A stretch of 8,557 nucleotides of DNA, taken from positions 1 to 8,557 of the forward strand of contig WRCU01000046.1 in NCBI GenBank assembly GCA_009783805.1, read 5' to 3'. The first letter of the stretch is position 1. Each line of letters begins with the position of its first letter. Positions 1 through 5,434 of the stretch are shown here, one piece after another. A program made the translations under genes and the position numbers. Below the pieces are notes generated by a model that saw only the letters and a program-made list of their open reading frames with translations, did no database searches and had not been told where the DNA came from. Origin of the DNA: Oscillospiraceae bacterium (GTDB lineage Bacteria > Bacillota > Clostridia > WRCU01).

Positions 1-111
1 CCACGAGGCAAATTCGAGCTTCATCTCAAGGAGGCAAAATTCCGATTCAATCACAGAGGACAAGATATTTACTCTGTTTTACTTAAAGAATTTCGGTCAC
101 ATCTTCTTTGA
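1..111 (+). CDS. IS1595-family transposase, C-terminal end (cut by window edge)
   Basis: Frame 1 is open from the first base to a TGA at 109-111 and encodes 36 residues. They contain HLKEAKFRFNHR followed by a short helical tail ending in SHLL. A block of the form [HY]L.E..[FW]RFN[HRY]R close to the C-terminus is typical of IS1595/ISXO2-like DDE transposases, which move insertion sequences by cut-and-paste-type DNA strand transfer. The catalytic residues would lie upstream, outside the window, so I cannot tell whether the gene is intact. Base composition is clearly more AT-rich than the neighbouring chromosomal genes, as expected for acquired DNA. The family call rests on this short motif recalled from the family. 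The reading frame itself is directly visible. Confidence 0.7.
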   Translation, partial: PRGKFELHLKEAKFRFNHRGQDIYSVLLKEFRSHLL

Positions 112-172
112 TCTGGAGAAGTCCCTTATATTATACCACCCACCGCATGTCAACCATGGTTAGAGGTGACCC
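1..172 (+). mobile_element. Right end of an IS1595-family insertion sequence (left part outside window)
   Basis: This covers the transposase 3' end plus about 60 bp of AT-rich non-coding DNA. I place the outer end tentatively at AGAGGTGACCC (162-172), because an insertion-sequence end should lie a few tens of bases after the transposase stop and this resembles a terminal-repeat tip. If so, the next 8 bases (ATATTGAT, 173-180) would be the target duplication; IS1595 elements usually duplicate 8 bp. The matching left end is outside the window, so neither boundary nor duplication can be verified. Confidence 0.45.
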
Positions 173-397
173 ATATTGATTGACTTCCCCGGTAAACATG
201 CGCTATCATGACGGTGCTCGAACTGTTGTAATAAATGCATTAAGCGTTATTGCTACACTAAAGATATGGATTTGCCGGACATGCTTCGCCATATTTCACG
301 AAGAGGCCCACAGAGCGCGCCATATCAATGGCCTTGCATCCATAAGCTTAGAGTGGTATACTTGGGATGTTGTGTCCGAAGGCCAGCAGACGCATCC
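173..397. other. AT-rich gap between the insertion sequence and tRNA-Arg; no gene seen
   Basis: This stretch is distinctly AT-rich. A 75-codon open frame (180-407, + strand) crosses it, but it has no ribosome site, resembles no family I recognise and runs into the tRNA, so I do not call it. Both strands were read; no longer convincing frame or structured RNA was seen. The only functional element identified is the tRNA promoter at 334-362. A 10-bp palindrome AACCATGGTT (152-161) lies just before this stretch, within the tentative insertion-sequence end. Confidence 0.5.
334..362 (+). promoter_or_regulatory. Sigma-70-like promoter of the tRNA-Arg gene
   Basis: TTGCAT (334-339) and TATACT (357-362) are separated by exactly 17 bp. 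Transcription would start near 369, about 29 bp before the mature tRNA 5' end, a normal leader for processing by RNase P. The hexamers are read directly from the sequence; their activity is inferred. Confidence 0.65.
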
Positions 398-471
398 GCT
401 CCCGTAGCTCAGTAGGATAGAGCGTCGGTTTCCTAAACCGTAGGTCGCACGTTCGAGTCGTGTCGGGAGTA
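398..471 (+). tRNA. tRNA-Arg, anticodon CCU (reads AGG)
   Basis: A full cloverleaf can be folded by hand. Acceptor arms are GCTCCCG (398-404) and CGGGAGT (464-470), with a G-U pair at the tip. D arms are GCTC and GAGC, and the D loop contains an A. The anticodon loop is TTCCTAA (430-436) with anticodon CCT at 432-434. The T arm GCACG/CGTGT encloses TTCGAGT. Discriminator base is A471. CCA is not encoded, as ATC follows. The outermost anticodon-stem pair (425/441) is T-T, so that stem has only four standard pairs. C at the middle anticodon position, A in the D loop and A73 agree with known arginine identity elements. This tRNA reads AGG, the favoured arginine codon of the surrounding genes. 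The gene is single and transcribed from the promoter just upstream. Confidence 0.93.
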
Positions 472-503
472 TCTGTTTTCAGCGAGGTTTGCCTGCGCCC
501 AGC

Positions 504-1283
504 CTAAACGATGAACCTCTGGTAGCTGTCCGAGACGAACCGTATGGACCGGGCGTCCACCCTCTCCACCCCGGGCTTTTGGCAGTGCCTGTCGCAATGG
601 TCGGCCCGGGTGAACTCGATCACCACCTCCATCGGCAGTATGGGCGTGAACGCCTTGGGCCTTTCCGCCTTCTCGACGGCCCTCTTGGCCGCGCGCCTGA
701 TGAGTCCCTCCGCCTCCGATAGGTCCAGGGCGACGGCCCGGTTCCTCGAGACGCCCGCCTTGACCGCCGCGGCCTCCACGCCGGGGAAGAATTGGGTGGC
801 CTCGCAGACCGCCGCGACGTCGCCGCTCATCATGATGAGGGGCACGCCGTAGTGGGCGCTCACCATGGCCCATTGGGCCAGCTCGCCCATGCGTCTGCCG
901 TTCACGACGTAGTTATATATGCCGACGCTGTCCTGGGTATGGTCGAGGAACCCGTTTAAGGTGCCGGCCATCCCGTGGGCGCCGATGAAGAAGGTCCCAT
1001 GATAGCTTCCGTCCATCATGCCCCACCACTTGCCGTTCAGCTTGCGGTCCAGCTCGGCGCGCCCGTCCAGCAGGCTGACGTCGAAGTTGCCGCCGCCCAT
1101 GTGGCTGTCCAGCACCGTGACGTGGTCCGCCCCGCCCAGGAAGGCCCCGTCTATGGCGGCGTTCGTGTCCGCCATCAGGCGCTCGATGCAGTAGCGGTGG
1201 TCGGGGCCGCCGGGCTCGATCATGTCGTCCCTGACGATGCCGCTGACGCCTTCCAGGTCGGTGTGGATGTAGATTTTCCTCAC
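504..1283 (-). CDS. dppA: M55-family D-aminopeptidase, DppA-like
   Basis: Predicted 259-residue zinc peptidase of the DppA family, which releases N-terminal D-amino acids from short peptides and is thought to act in the cytoplasm, often in peptide or cell-wall fragment recycling. All expected metal ligands are present: Asp9 and Glu11 (TDLEGVSG), His61 (DSHMGGGNF), His103 (FFIGAHGMAGT) and Glu134. His115 (LDHTQDS) matches the catalytic His of the B. subtilis enzyme. These positions agree within a residue with those known for B. subtilis DppA. I chose the GTG start at 1283 over a longer reading from 1325, because AAGGGGGG lies 7 bases before it and homologues begin directly with the K-I-[YF]-I strand. 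No dipeptide permease gene is adjacent, unlike the B. subtilis dpp operon. The gene is divergent from the ABC exporter pair and convergent with the tRNA, and appears to be a single-gene unit. Confidence 0.92.
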   Translation of the reverse strand: MRKIYIHTDLEGVSGIVRDDMIEPGGPDHRYCIERLMADTNAAIDGAFLGGADHVTVLDSHMGGGNFDVSLLDGRAELDRKLNGKWWGMMDGSYHGTFFIGAHGMAGTLNGFLDHTQDSVGIYNYVVNGRRMGELAQWAMVSAHYGVPLIMMSGDVAAVCEATQFFPGVEAAAVKAGVSRNRAVALDLSEAEGLIRRAAKRAVEKAERPKAFTPILPMEVVIEFTRADHCDRHCQKPGVERVDARSIRFVSDSYQRFIV

Positions 1284-1290
1284 AAAGGAT

Positions 1291-1298
1291 CCCCCCTT
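1291..1298 (-). promoter_or_regulatory. Ribosome binding site deciding the dppA start
   Basis: The minus strand reads AAGGGGGG, then seven bases, then GTG (1283-1281). This places the translation start at the GTG rather than at a possible upstream start (1325), which would put the site inside the coding region. Confidence 0.75.
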
Positions 1299-1326
1299 CG
1301 GCCCCACGCCTAACGGGAGGCCCAAG

Positions 1327-1355
1327 GCTACAGTATCGCACCGTTATGGTAGAAT
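1327..1355 (+). promoter_or_regulatory. Possible promoter of the first ABC exporter gene, giving a nearly leaderless mRNA
   Basis: TAGAAT (1350-1355) preceded by TGG forms an extended -10-like element. The corresponding -35 position, 17 bp upstream, reads GCTACA and is poor. Transcription would begin about at the ATG at 1362. No convincing ribosome site precedes that ATG (TTGGAAG is weak), which fits a leaderless or near-leaderless message. On the other strand a comparably weak pair, TTCCAA then 17 bp then GATACT, could serve dppA. Both are tentative. Confidence 0.3.
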
Positions 1356-1361
1356 TGGAAG

Positions 1362-3086
1362 ATGGACCAGTTCAAGTGGATCGGCGGCTACCTGAGGCGG
1401 CATAAGGGCTACCTGGCCCTCGGGTTCGCCTGCGTCACCGCCTTCTCAATCTTTTGCATGGTCCCGCCCGTCCTGGCCAGGGCGATCGTGGACGGCGTCA
1501 TCATAGGGGGCGACAGGAAAGGCCTCCCGACCCTGCTGGCCCTCATCATGGCCGTCTCCGTGACGAGGCAGGCGGTGGGGTTCACCAGAGGCGTCGTGTT
1601 CGAGCATATATCCCAATCCGTCGTGTACCGTATCCGCATGGACATATACGACAAGCTCCAGTCGCTCGAGTTCGCGTTCTTCGACAGGAACCGCACGGGC
1701 GACCTGATGGCGCGCCTCACCGGAGACATGGAGGCCGTGCGCCACTTCGTCGGCGGGGTCCTGCACTCCATATACGAGCGCGCGTCCATCTTCATCTTCG
1801 CCACCGTCATGGTCTTCACCGTGCACGTCCCCATAGCGCTGTGCCTCGTCGGGCTCACGCCCATTATCGCATTCATGACGTACAGGTTCGCCCGTGAGGT
1901 GAGGCTCACGTTCCTCGCCGTGAGGGAGCAGTTCTCGCGGCTCAACTCCACCGTCCAGGAAAGCGTGAGCGGCAACAAGGTGGTGAAGGCGTTCGCGCAG
2001 GAGGGGTTCGAGATAGCCAAGCACGACGCCGAGAACGCGGAGTACATGGAGAGGAACCTCGACACGATCAGGGTTTGGCAGAGGTACATACCGATCCTCG
2101 ACATCATGGCCGGGTCGCTGACCGTGATAGTGATCCTGGCCGGCGGCCTGTTCTCGATCTACGGCGGGCTCACGCTGGGCGGGCTCATCATGGTGAACGG
2201 CTACCTGTGGGCGCTCAACGACCCCATGAGGATGGCGGGCTGGCTCATCAGCGACACGCAGAGGTTCGTGGCCTCGTGCGTGAAGATAATGGGGCTCCTG
2301 GAGACGGACCCCGCCATAGCCGGGCCGGCCGGCGGGTCGGCTCCGACGGCCCCCATGCGGGGCGCGGTGGAGTTCCGCGGCGTCAGGTTCGCGTACGGCG
2401 AGGGGGCCGAGGTGCTGAGGGGCATAGACTTCAAGGTCCCGGCGGGCTGCAAGGTGGCCGTGATGGGGGCGACAGGTTCGGGCAAGTCCACCTTCGTCAG
2501 CCTCATCTCGAGGTTCTACGACTGCACCGCAGGGGAGGTGCTCATAGACGGCGTCGACGTGAGGGACCGCGAGCCGGTGGCCCTCAGGGAGTCCGTGTCG
2601 ACGGCCATGCAGGACGTGTTCCTCTTCTCCGACACGATCGAGGGGAACATCGCGTACGGCGTCCCGGACGTGCCGTTCGCCGAGGTCGTGGCCGCGGCCA
2701 AGGTGGCGTGCGCGCATGGGTTCATCGAGGCCATGCCCGAGGGCTACGACACGATAATAGGGGAGAGGGGGGTGGGCCTGTCGGGCGGGCAGCGCCAGAG
2801 GATAGCCTTGGCGCGCGCGGTCATAAAGGCCCCGTCCATACTGATATTGGACGACACCACGTCCAGCGTGGACATGGAGACTGAGGTGGAGGTGCAGAGG
2901 AACCTAAAGTCGGCGTACGGAGACATGACGGTCTTCATCGTCGCCCATAGGATCTCGAGCGTGAGGGACGCGGACGTCATTTTCGTGCTGGACGACGGGC
3001 TGATCGCCGAGAGGGGCACCCATGAGGAGCTCCTGGACGCCGGGGGCCTGTACAGGGAGATATATGACCAGCAGATGGTGGGCTGA
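1362..3086 (+). CDS. ABC exporter half-transporter, degenerate-site subunit of a heterodimer
   Basis: 574 residues: a six-helix ABC type-1 membrane domain (helices roughly 17-38, 55-75, 133-155, 157-175, 244-266, 270-290) fused to a C-terminal ATPase (about 335-574). Visible ATPase motifs are the A-loop Tyr345, Walker A GATGSGKST (369-377), Q-loop Gln417, signature LSGGQ (473-477), Walker B ILILD (493-497) and switch His529. The residue after Walker B is Asp498, not the catalytic Glu found in most ABC ATPases. In heterodimeric exporters such as LmrCD, BmrCD and TM287/288, one subunit carries exactly this change. The partner is the next gene. Likely role is ATP-driven export of a hydrophobic compound, lipid or drug from the inner leaflet; the substrate cannot be told. 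The start is the only plausible one, despite a weak ribosome site. Confidence 0.93.
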   Translation: MDQFKWIGGYLRRHKGYLALGFACVTAFSIFCMVPPVLARAIVDGVIIGGDRKGLPTLLALIMAVSVTRQAVGFTRGVVFEHISQSVVYRIRMDIYDKLQSLEFAFFDRNRTGDLMARLTGDMEAVRHFVGGVLHSIYERASIFIFATVMVFTVHVPIALCLVGLTPIIAFMTYRFAREVRLTFLAVREQFSRLNSTVQESVSGNKVVKAFAQEGFEIAKHDAENAEYMERNLDTIRVWQRYIPILDIMAGSLTVIVILAGGLFSIYGGLTLGGLIMVNGYLWALNDPMRMAGWLISDTQRFVASCVKIMGLLETDPAIAGPAGGSAPTAPMRGAVEFRGVRFAYGEGAEVLRGIDFKVPAGCKVAVMGATGSGKSTFVSLISRFYDCTAGEVLIDGVDVRDREPVALRESVSTAMQDVFLFSDTIEGNIAYGVPDVPFAEVVAAAKVACAHGFIEAMPEGYDTIIGERGVGLSGGQRQRIALARAVIKAPSILILDDTTSSVDMETEVEVQRNLKSAYGDMTVFIVAHRISSVRDADVIFVLDDGLIAERGTHEELLDAGGLYREIYDQQMVG

Positions 3087-3096
3087 CGGACATGCT

Positions 3097-3117
3097 GGCC
3101 CCCATGGCGGGGCCTTG
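3097..3117 (+). repeat. 21-bp GC-rich palindromic repeat, copy A
   Basis: Arms GGCCCC (3097-3102) and GGGGCC (3109-3114) enclose CATGGC, followed by TTG. An identical 21-bp copy starts 39 bp downstream. It sits 10 bp after the stop of the first ABC gene and could fold as a strong RNA hairpin, but no T-run follows, so a terminator role is doubtful. Confidence 0.75.
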
Positions 3118-3135
3118 GGGATGGGCGGACCCACC

Positions 3136-3156
3136 GGCCCCCATGGCGGGGCCTTG
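3136..3156 (+). repeat. 21-bp GC-rich palindromic repeat, copy B
   Basis: Identical to the copy at 3097-3117 over all 21 bases, with arms at 3136-3141 and 3148-3153. The bases outside the repeat differ, so the repeated unit is sharply bounded. As RNA, two hairpins in series would stand between the two ABC coding regions. Confidence 0.75.
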
Positions 3157-3183
3157 CGTCATACCATCATGTGCGCTTTATTT

Positions 3184-3207
3184 TCACCCTGAGCGAAGCG
3201 TAGGGTC
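3184..3207 (+). repeat. Short dispersed-type repeat (CCCTGAGCGAAGCG), copy 1
   Basis: A 24-bp unit with core CCCTGAGCGAAGCG and an imperfect dyad (ACCCT against AGGGT). I recall the same core recurring as an interspersed intergenic repeat in many unrelated bacterial genomes. Copy 2 begins 33 bp downstream. A weak -35/-10 pair, TTGCGT (3154-3159) and TTTATT (3177-3182) with a 17-bp spacer, lies just upstream and might serve the second ABC gene. Confidence 0.7.
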
Positions 3208-3216
3208 ATGCCGATG

Positions 3217-3240
3217 TCACCCTGAGCGAAGCGAAGGGCC
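3217..3240 (+). repeat. Short dispersed-type repeat (CCCTGAGCGAAGCG), copy 2
   Basis: Matches copy 1 (3184-3207) at 22 of 24 positions: copy 1 reads GCGTAGGGTC where this copy reads GCGAAGGGCC. The 33-bp period gives a short tandem array before the second ABC gene. Confidence 0.7.
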
Positions 3241-3254
3241 TAATCGAGAATGCT

Positions 3255-3276
3255 AGGCTAAGCGAGGCGTATGGCG
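3255..3276 (+). repeat. Decayed third copy of the GAGCGAAGCG repeat, holding the start codon of the second ABC gene
   Basis: Aligned without gaps, this 22-bp stretch matches the corresponding part of copy 1 (3186-3207) at 16 positions, including the core AGCGAGGCGTATGG against AGCGAAGCGTAGGG. The ATG at 3271-3273 results from one of the differences (TATGG against TAGGG). The match is moderate and could be partly chance. Confidence 0.4.
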
Positions 3277-5076
3277 AGGAACAAGTACGACGTGGACGAG
3301 GACCTGACCGGCAGGTTCGACCGGCGGAAGCTCGTGAGGATGCTGGGGTATCTGAGGCCGCATAGGAGAAGGCTGGCGCTGGTCATGGCCTTCATGCTGT
3401 GCGTGAGCTTCATAGGGCTGCTGGGCCCTTTGCTGCTGCGCCACGTGCTCGACGTCGCGATACCCGGTAGGCAGGTCGGCGCCATAGTGGCGATCGCGCT
3501 CGCGTACCTGGCCATCACCGTGGCGGGCGGGGCCTTCGCGCGGGTGAGGCTGCGCAACATGGCCTACATAGGGCAGGACGTCATCCGCTCCATCAGGAAG
3601 CACATATTCGACCACCTGCAGACCCTGCCTTTCGCGTACTACGACGGCAGGCCGCACGGCAAGATCATCGTCAGGGTGGTCAACTACGTGAACTCGCTGA
3701 GCGACCTCCTCTCCAACGGGATCCTGAACTTGATCAATGACTTTTTAAGCCTCGTCTTCATAGTGTGCTTCATGCTCTATGTCGACGTGACGCTCACGCT
3801 TATCTGCATGGCCGGGTTCCCCCCGCTGGTCGCGGCCGTCATGCTCGTCAAGAACATGCAGAGGAAGCGCTCGCAGAGGATGAGCGCCAAGCTGTCGAAC
3901 CTGAACGCGTACATACACGAGAGCATAGCCGGGATGAGGGTGACGCAGTCCTTCGCGCGGGAAGGGTGTAACGCCGGCATATTCGACGGCCTGAACCTCA
4001 CGTACAGGAAGTACTGGATGATGTTCGTCAGGGGGCAGTACGTCATGTACCCCATCATCGACCTGCTGTCCAACGCCAGCGTGGTGCTCGTCTACTCCTT
4101 CGGGGTTTGGGGGCTGGACGCGGGCGCGGCCGTGGGCGGCGGGATAACGGTCGGGGTGCTGATCGCCATACTCAACTACGTGTGGAGGTTCTGGCAGCCG
4201 ATTACGAACATAGGGAACTTCTACAACCAGATCATCAACGCGATGGCCTACCTGGAGAGGATCTTCGAGACGATCGACGAGGAGCCGGCGGTCAGGGACC
4301 TGCCCGGCGCGTCCGAGATGCCGCCCATAAAAGGTGAGGTGGAGTTCCGGGGCGTCACGTTCGGGTATGACGCGGATTCGCCGCTGGTTTTGGAGGACGT
4401 GCGCTTTTCGGTGGGGGTGGGGGAGTCCGTCGCCCTCGTCGGCCCGACGGGTGCGGGGAAGACCACGATCATCAGCCTGCTCTGCAGGTTCTACGACCTG
4501 ACCGGGGGCTCGGTGCTCATAGACGGCGTCGACATACGGTCCGTGCGGCTCGGCTCCCTGCGGAGGCAGATGGGCGTGATGCTCCAGGACACGTTCATCT
4601 TCACTGGAACGGTGATGGACAACATACGCTACGGCCGGCTGGACGCGACGGACGATGAGGTGGTGGCGGCGGCCAAGGCCGTCAAGGCGCACGGCTTCAT
4701 ATCGCGGGTGGAGGACGGCTACGAAACGCAGGTCAACGAGAGGGGCTCGCGGCTTTCGGTCGGGCAGCGGCAGCTTATATCGTTCGCGCGCGCCCTCCTG
4801 GCCGACCCCAGGATACTCATACTGGACGAGGCGACGTCCAGCATCGACACGCGGACGGAGCTGGAGCTGCAGGAGGGGCTGGCGAGCCTCCTCAAGGGCA
4901 GGACCTCCTTCATCATCGCGCATAGGCTCTCCACGATAAAGGGCGCCTCCAGGATCATGTTCGTCGCCGACAGGGGGATAGTGGAGTCGGGCAGCCACGG
5001 GGAGCTCATGGCGCTTCGAGGCAGTTATTTCGCCATGCATTCCGCGCAGTACGGTGACAAAAAAAATAATGGTTGA
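3271..5076 (+). CDS. ABC exporter half-transporter, catalytic-Glu subunit of a heterodimer
   Basis: 601 residues: a charged cytoplasmic N-terminus (about 1-33, beginning MARNKYDVDE, a form I recall from other such exporters), six membrane helices (about 35-330) and an ATPase domain (355-601). Motifs are the A-loop Tyr366, Walker A GPTGAGKTT (391-399), Gln439, Walker B ILILD (515-519) followed by the catalytic Glu520, and switch His551. The signature is LSVGQ (495-499), not LSGGQ. In a heterodimer this weak signature would face the Walker motifs of the first subunit, which already lack the catalytic Glu. The LSGGQ of the first subunit would face the intact Walker site here. One degenerate and one working ATP site follow. 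The ribosome site GCGAGGCG is poor and lies in a decayed repeat. The tail is Lys/Asn-rich. The substrate is unknown; multidrug or lipid-like export is the family expectation. Confidence 0.93.
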   Translation: MARNKYDVDEDLTGRFDRRKLVRMLGYLRPHRRRLALVMAFMLCVSFIGLLGPLLLRHVLDVAIPGRQVGAIVAIALAYLAITVAGGAFARVRLRNMAYIGQDVIRSIRKHIFDHLQTLPFAYYDGRPHGKIIVRVVNYVNSLSDLLSNGILNLINDFLSLVFIVCFMLYVDVTLTLICMAGFPPLVAAVMLVKNMQRKRSQRMSAKLSNLNAYIHESIAGMRVTQSFAREGCNAGIFDGLNLTYRKYWMMFVRGQYVMYPIIDLLSNASVVLVYSFGVWGLDAGAAVGGGITVGVLIAILNYVWRFWQPITNIGNFYNQIINAMAYLERIFETIDEEPAVRDLPGASEMPPIKGEVEFRGVTFGYDADSPLVLEDVRFSVGVGESVALVGPTGAGKTTIISLLCRFYDLTGGSVLIDGVDIRSVRLGSLRRQMGVMLQDTFIFTGTVMDNIRYGRLDATDDEVVAAAKAVKAHGFISRVEDGYETQVNERGSRLSVGQRQLISFARALLADPRILILDEATSSIDTRTELELQEGLASLLKGRTSFIIAHRLSTIKGASRIMFVADRGIVESGSHGELMALRGSYFAMHSAQYGDKKNNG

Positions 5077-5101
5077 CAGGGTGTATTGGTTTATGTATAT
5101 T
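5073..5101 (+). promoter_or_regulatory. Near-consensus sigma-70 promoter of the small membrane protein gene
   Basis: TTGACA (5073-5078, all six consensus bases) and TATATT (5096-5101) with a 17-bp spacer, in AT-rich DNA. The -35 element overlaps the TGA stop of the second ABC gene (5074-5076). Transcription would start near 5108, leaving an untranslated leader of about 64 bases that contains both palindromes at 5120-5157. Confidence 0.75.
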
Positions 5102-5119
5102 AAGTGAAAAATTATGAAA

Positions 5120-5137
5120 ATTAATGTCAACATTAAT
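5120..5137 (+). promoter_or_regulatory. Operator-like palindrome 1
   Basis: ATTAATGT and ACATTAAT are perfect 8-bp inverted arms around CA, 18 bp in all. It lies at about +12 to +29 of the promoter at 5073-5101. Symmetry of this length is typical of a site for a dimeric repressor (TetR-, MarR- or ArsR-like). The binding protein is unknown and no such regulator is encoded in the window. Confidence 0.55.
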
Positions 5138-5141
5138 TATC

Positions 5142-5157
5142 TTAATGTCTGCATTAA
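5142..5157 (+). promoter_or_regulatory. Operator-like palindrome 2
   Basis: TTAATGT and GCATTAA around CT: the same motif as palindrome 1 with one arm mismatch. Its centre is 21 bp from the centre of the first, two turns of B-DNA, so two bound dimers would sit on the same face of the helix. It ends three bases before the ribosome site of the small gene. Confidence 0.55.
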
Positions 5158-5160
5158 TTT

Positions 5161-5166
5161 AGGAGG
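5161..5166 (+). promoter_or_regulatory. Strong ribosome binding site of the small membrane protein
   Basis: AGGAGG followed by five bases and ATG (5172). It is the best ribosome site in the window and the main support that the 66-residue frame downstream is real. Confidence 0.8.
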
Positions 5167-5171
5167 ATGAG

Positions 5172-5372
5172 ATGGAATTGAAATGGACAAGCGGAAACAG
5201 GCAAGGCAACCAACTCACGTTCCTCATCTTCTCGGCGATACTCATTATCGTGGCCGTCTTCCTGGCCATGGCCATCTTCGCCGTGATCAAGACGCTCCTG
5301 GGGCTCGCCGTGCCCATAGCGGTCGTCGCGCTTATCGTGTACCTGTTCAGGAGAAGGAACCGGTACCGCTGA
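5172..5372 (+). CDS. Small two-helix membrane protein, function unknown
   Basis: 66 residues. A polar N-terminus (about 1-14, with Lys and Arg) is followed by two long hydrophobic stretches, about 16-37 and 41-58, separated by a short turn around Lys40. The tail is strongly basic, FRRRNRYR. The positive-inside rule suggests a hairpin with both ends in the cytoplasm. I do not recognise the family. Support for a real gene is an AGGAGG ribosome site at ideal spacing, a near-consensus promoter with two operator-like palindromes in its leader, and GC-rich coding DNA that changes sharply from the AT-rich leader. It starts 95 bp after the second ABC gene on the same strand. It could therefore be co-transcribed by read-through, but it clearly has its own promoter. 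A role as an accessory to the exporter or in an envelope response is possible but not shown. Confidence 0.8.
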   Translation: MELKWTSGNRQGNQLTFLIFSAILIIVAVFLAMAIFAVIKTLLGLAVPIAVVALIVYLFRRRNRYR

Positions 5373-5408
5373 GGGCCGCCTCGCTGGGACCCCTGACGTG
5401 CATGGCCG

Positions 5409-5427
5409 GCCGCCGCCTGGCGGCGGC
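5409..5427. terminator. GC-rich hairpin between convergent genes
   Basis: GCCGCCG (5409-5415) and CGGCGGC (5421-5427) pair around CCTGG. It lies between the convergent small membrane protein gene and the histidine kinase gene, where a two-way terminator would be expected. No T-run follows on either strand, so intrinsic termination is uncertain. Confidence 0.4.
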
Positions 5428-5434
5428 TGGGCCG

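Noticed and set aside
180..407. 75-codon open frame on the + strand between the insertion sequence and the tRNA
   Set aside because: It has no ribosome site, resembles no family I recognise and runs into the tRNA gene. AT-rich non-coding DNA is the better reading.
1446..2717. 423-codon open frame on the - strand inside the first ABC gene
   Set aside because: It is antisense to a gene with all ABC motifs. Its translation is Arg/His/Pro/Asp-rich low-complexity sequence, a usual by-product of GC-rich codon third positions.
3184..3240. Two repeats 33 bp apart considered as the start of a CRISPR array
   Set aside because: There are only two clear copies, the spacer would be 9 bp, and there are no cas genes. 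The unit resembles a common interspersed intergenic repeat.
3745..5133. 462-codon open frame on the - strand opposite the second ABC gene
   Set aside because: Same reason: it is the antisense shadow of a well-supported gene, with biased composition and no recognisable domain.
5405..5434. GC-rich hairpin considered as a small RNA or riboswitch
   Set aside because: It is a single simple stem of GCC repeats between convergent genes. A terminator or chance structure explains it well enough.
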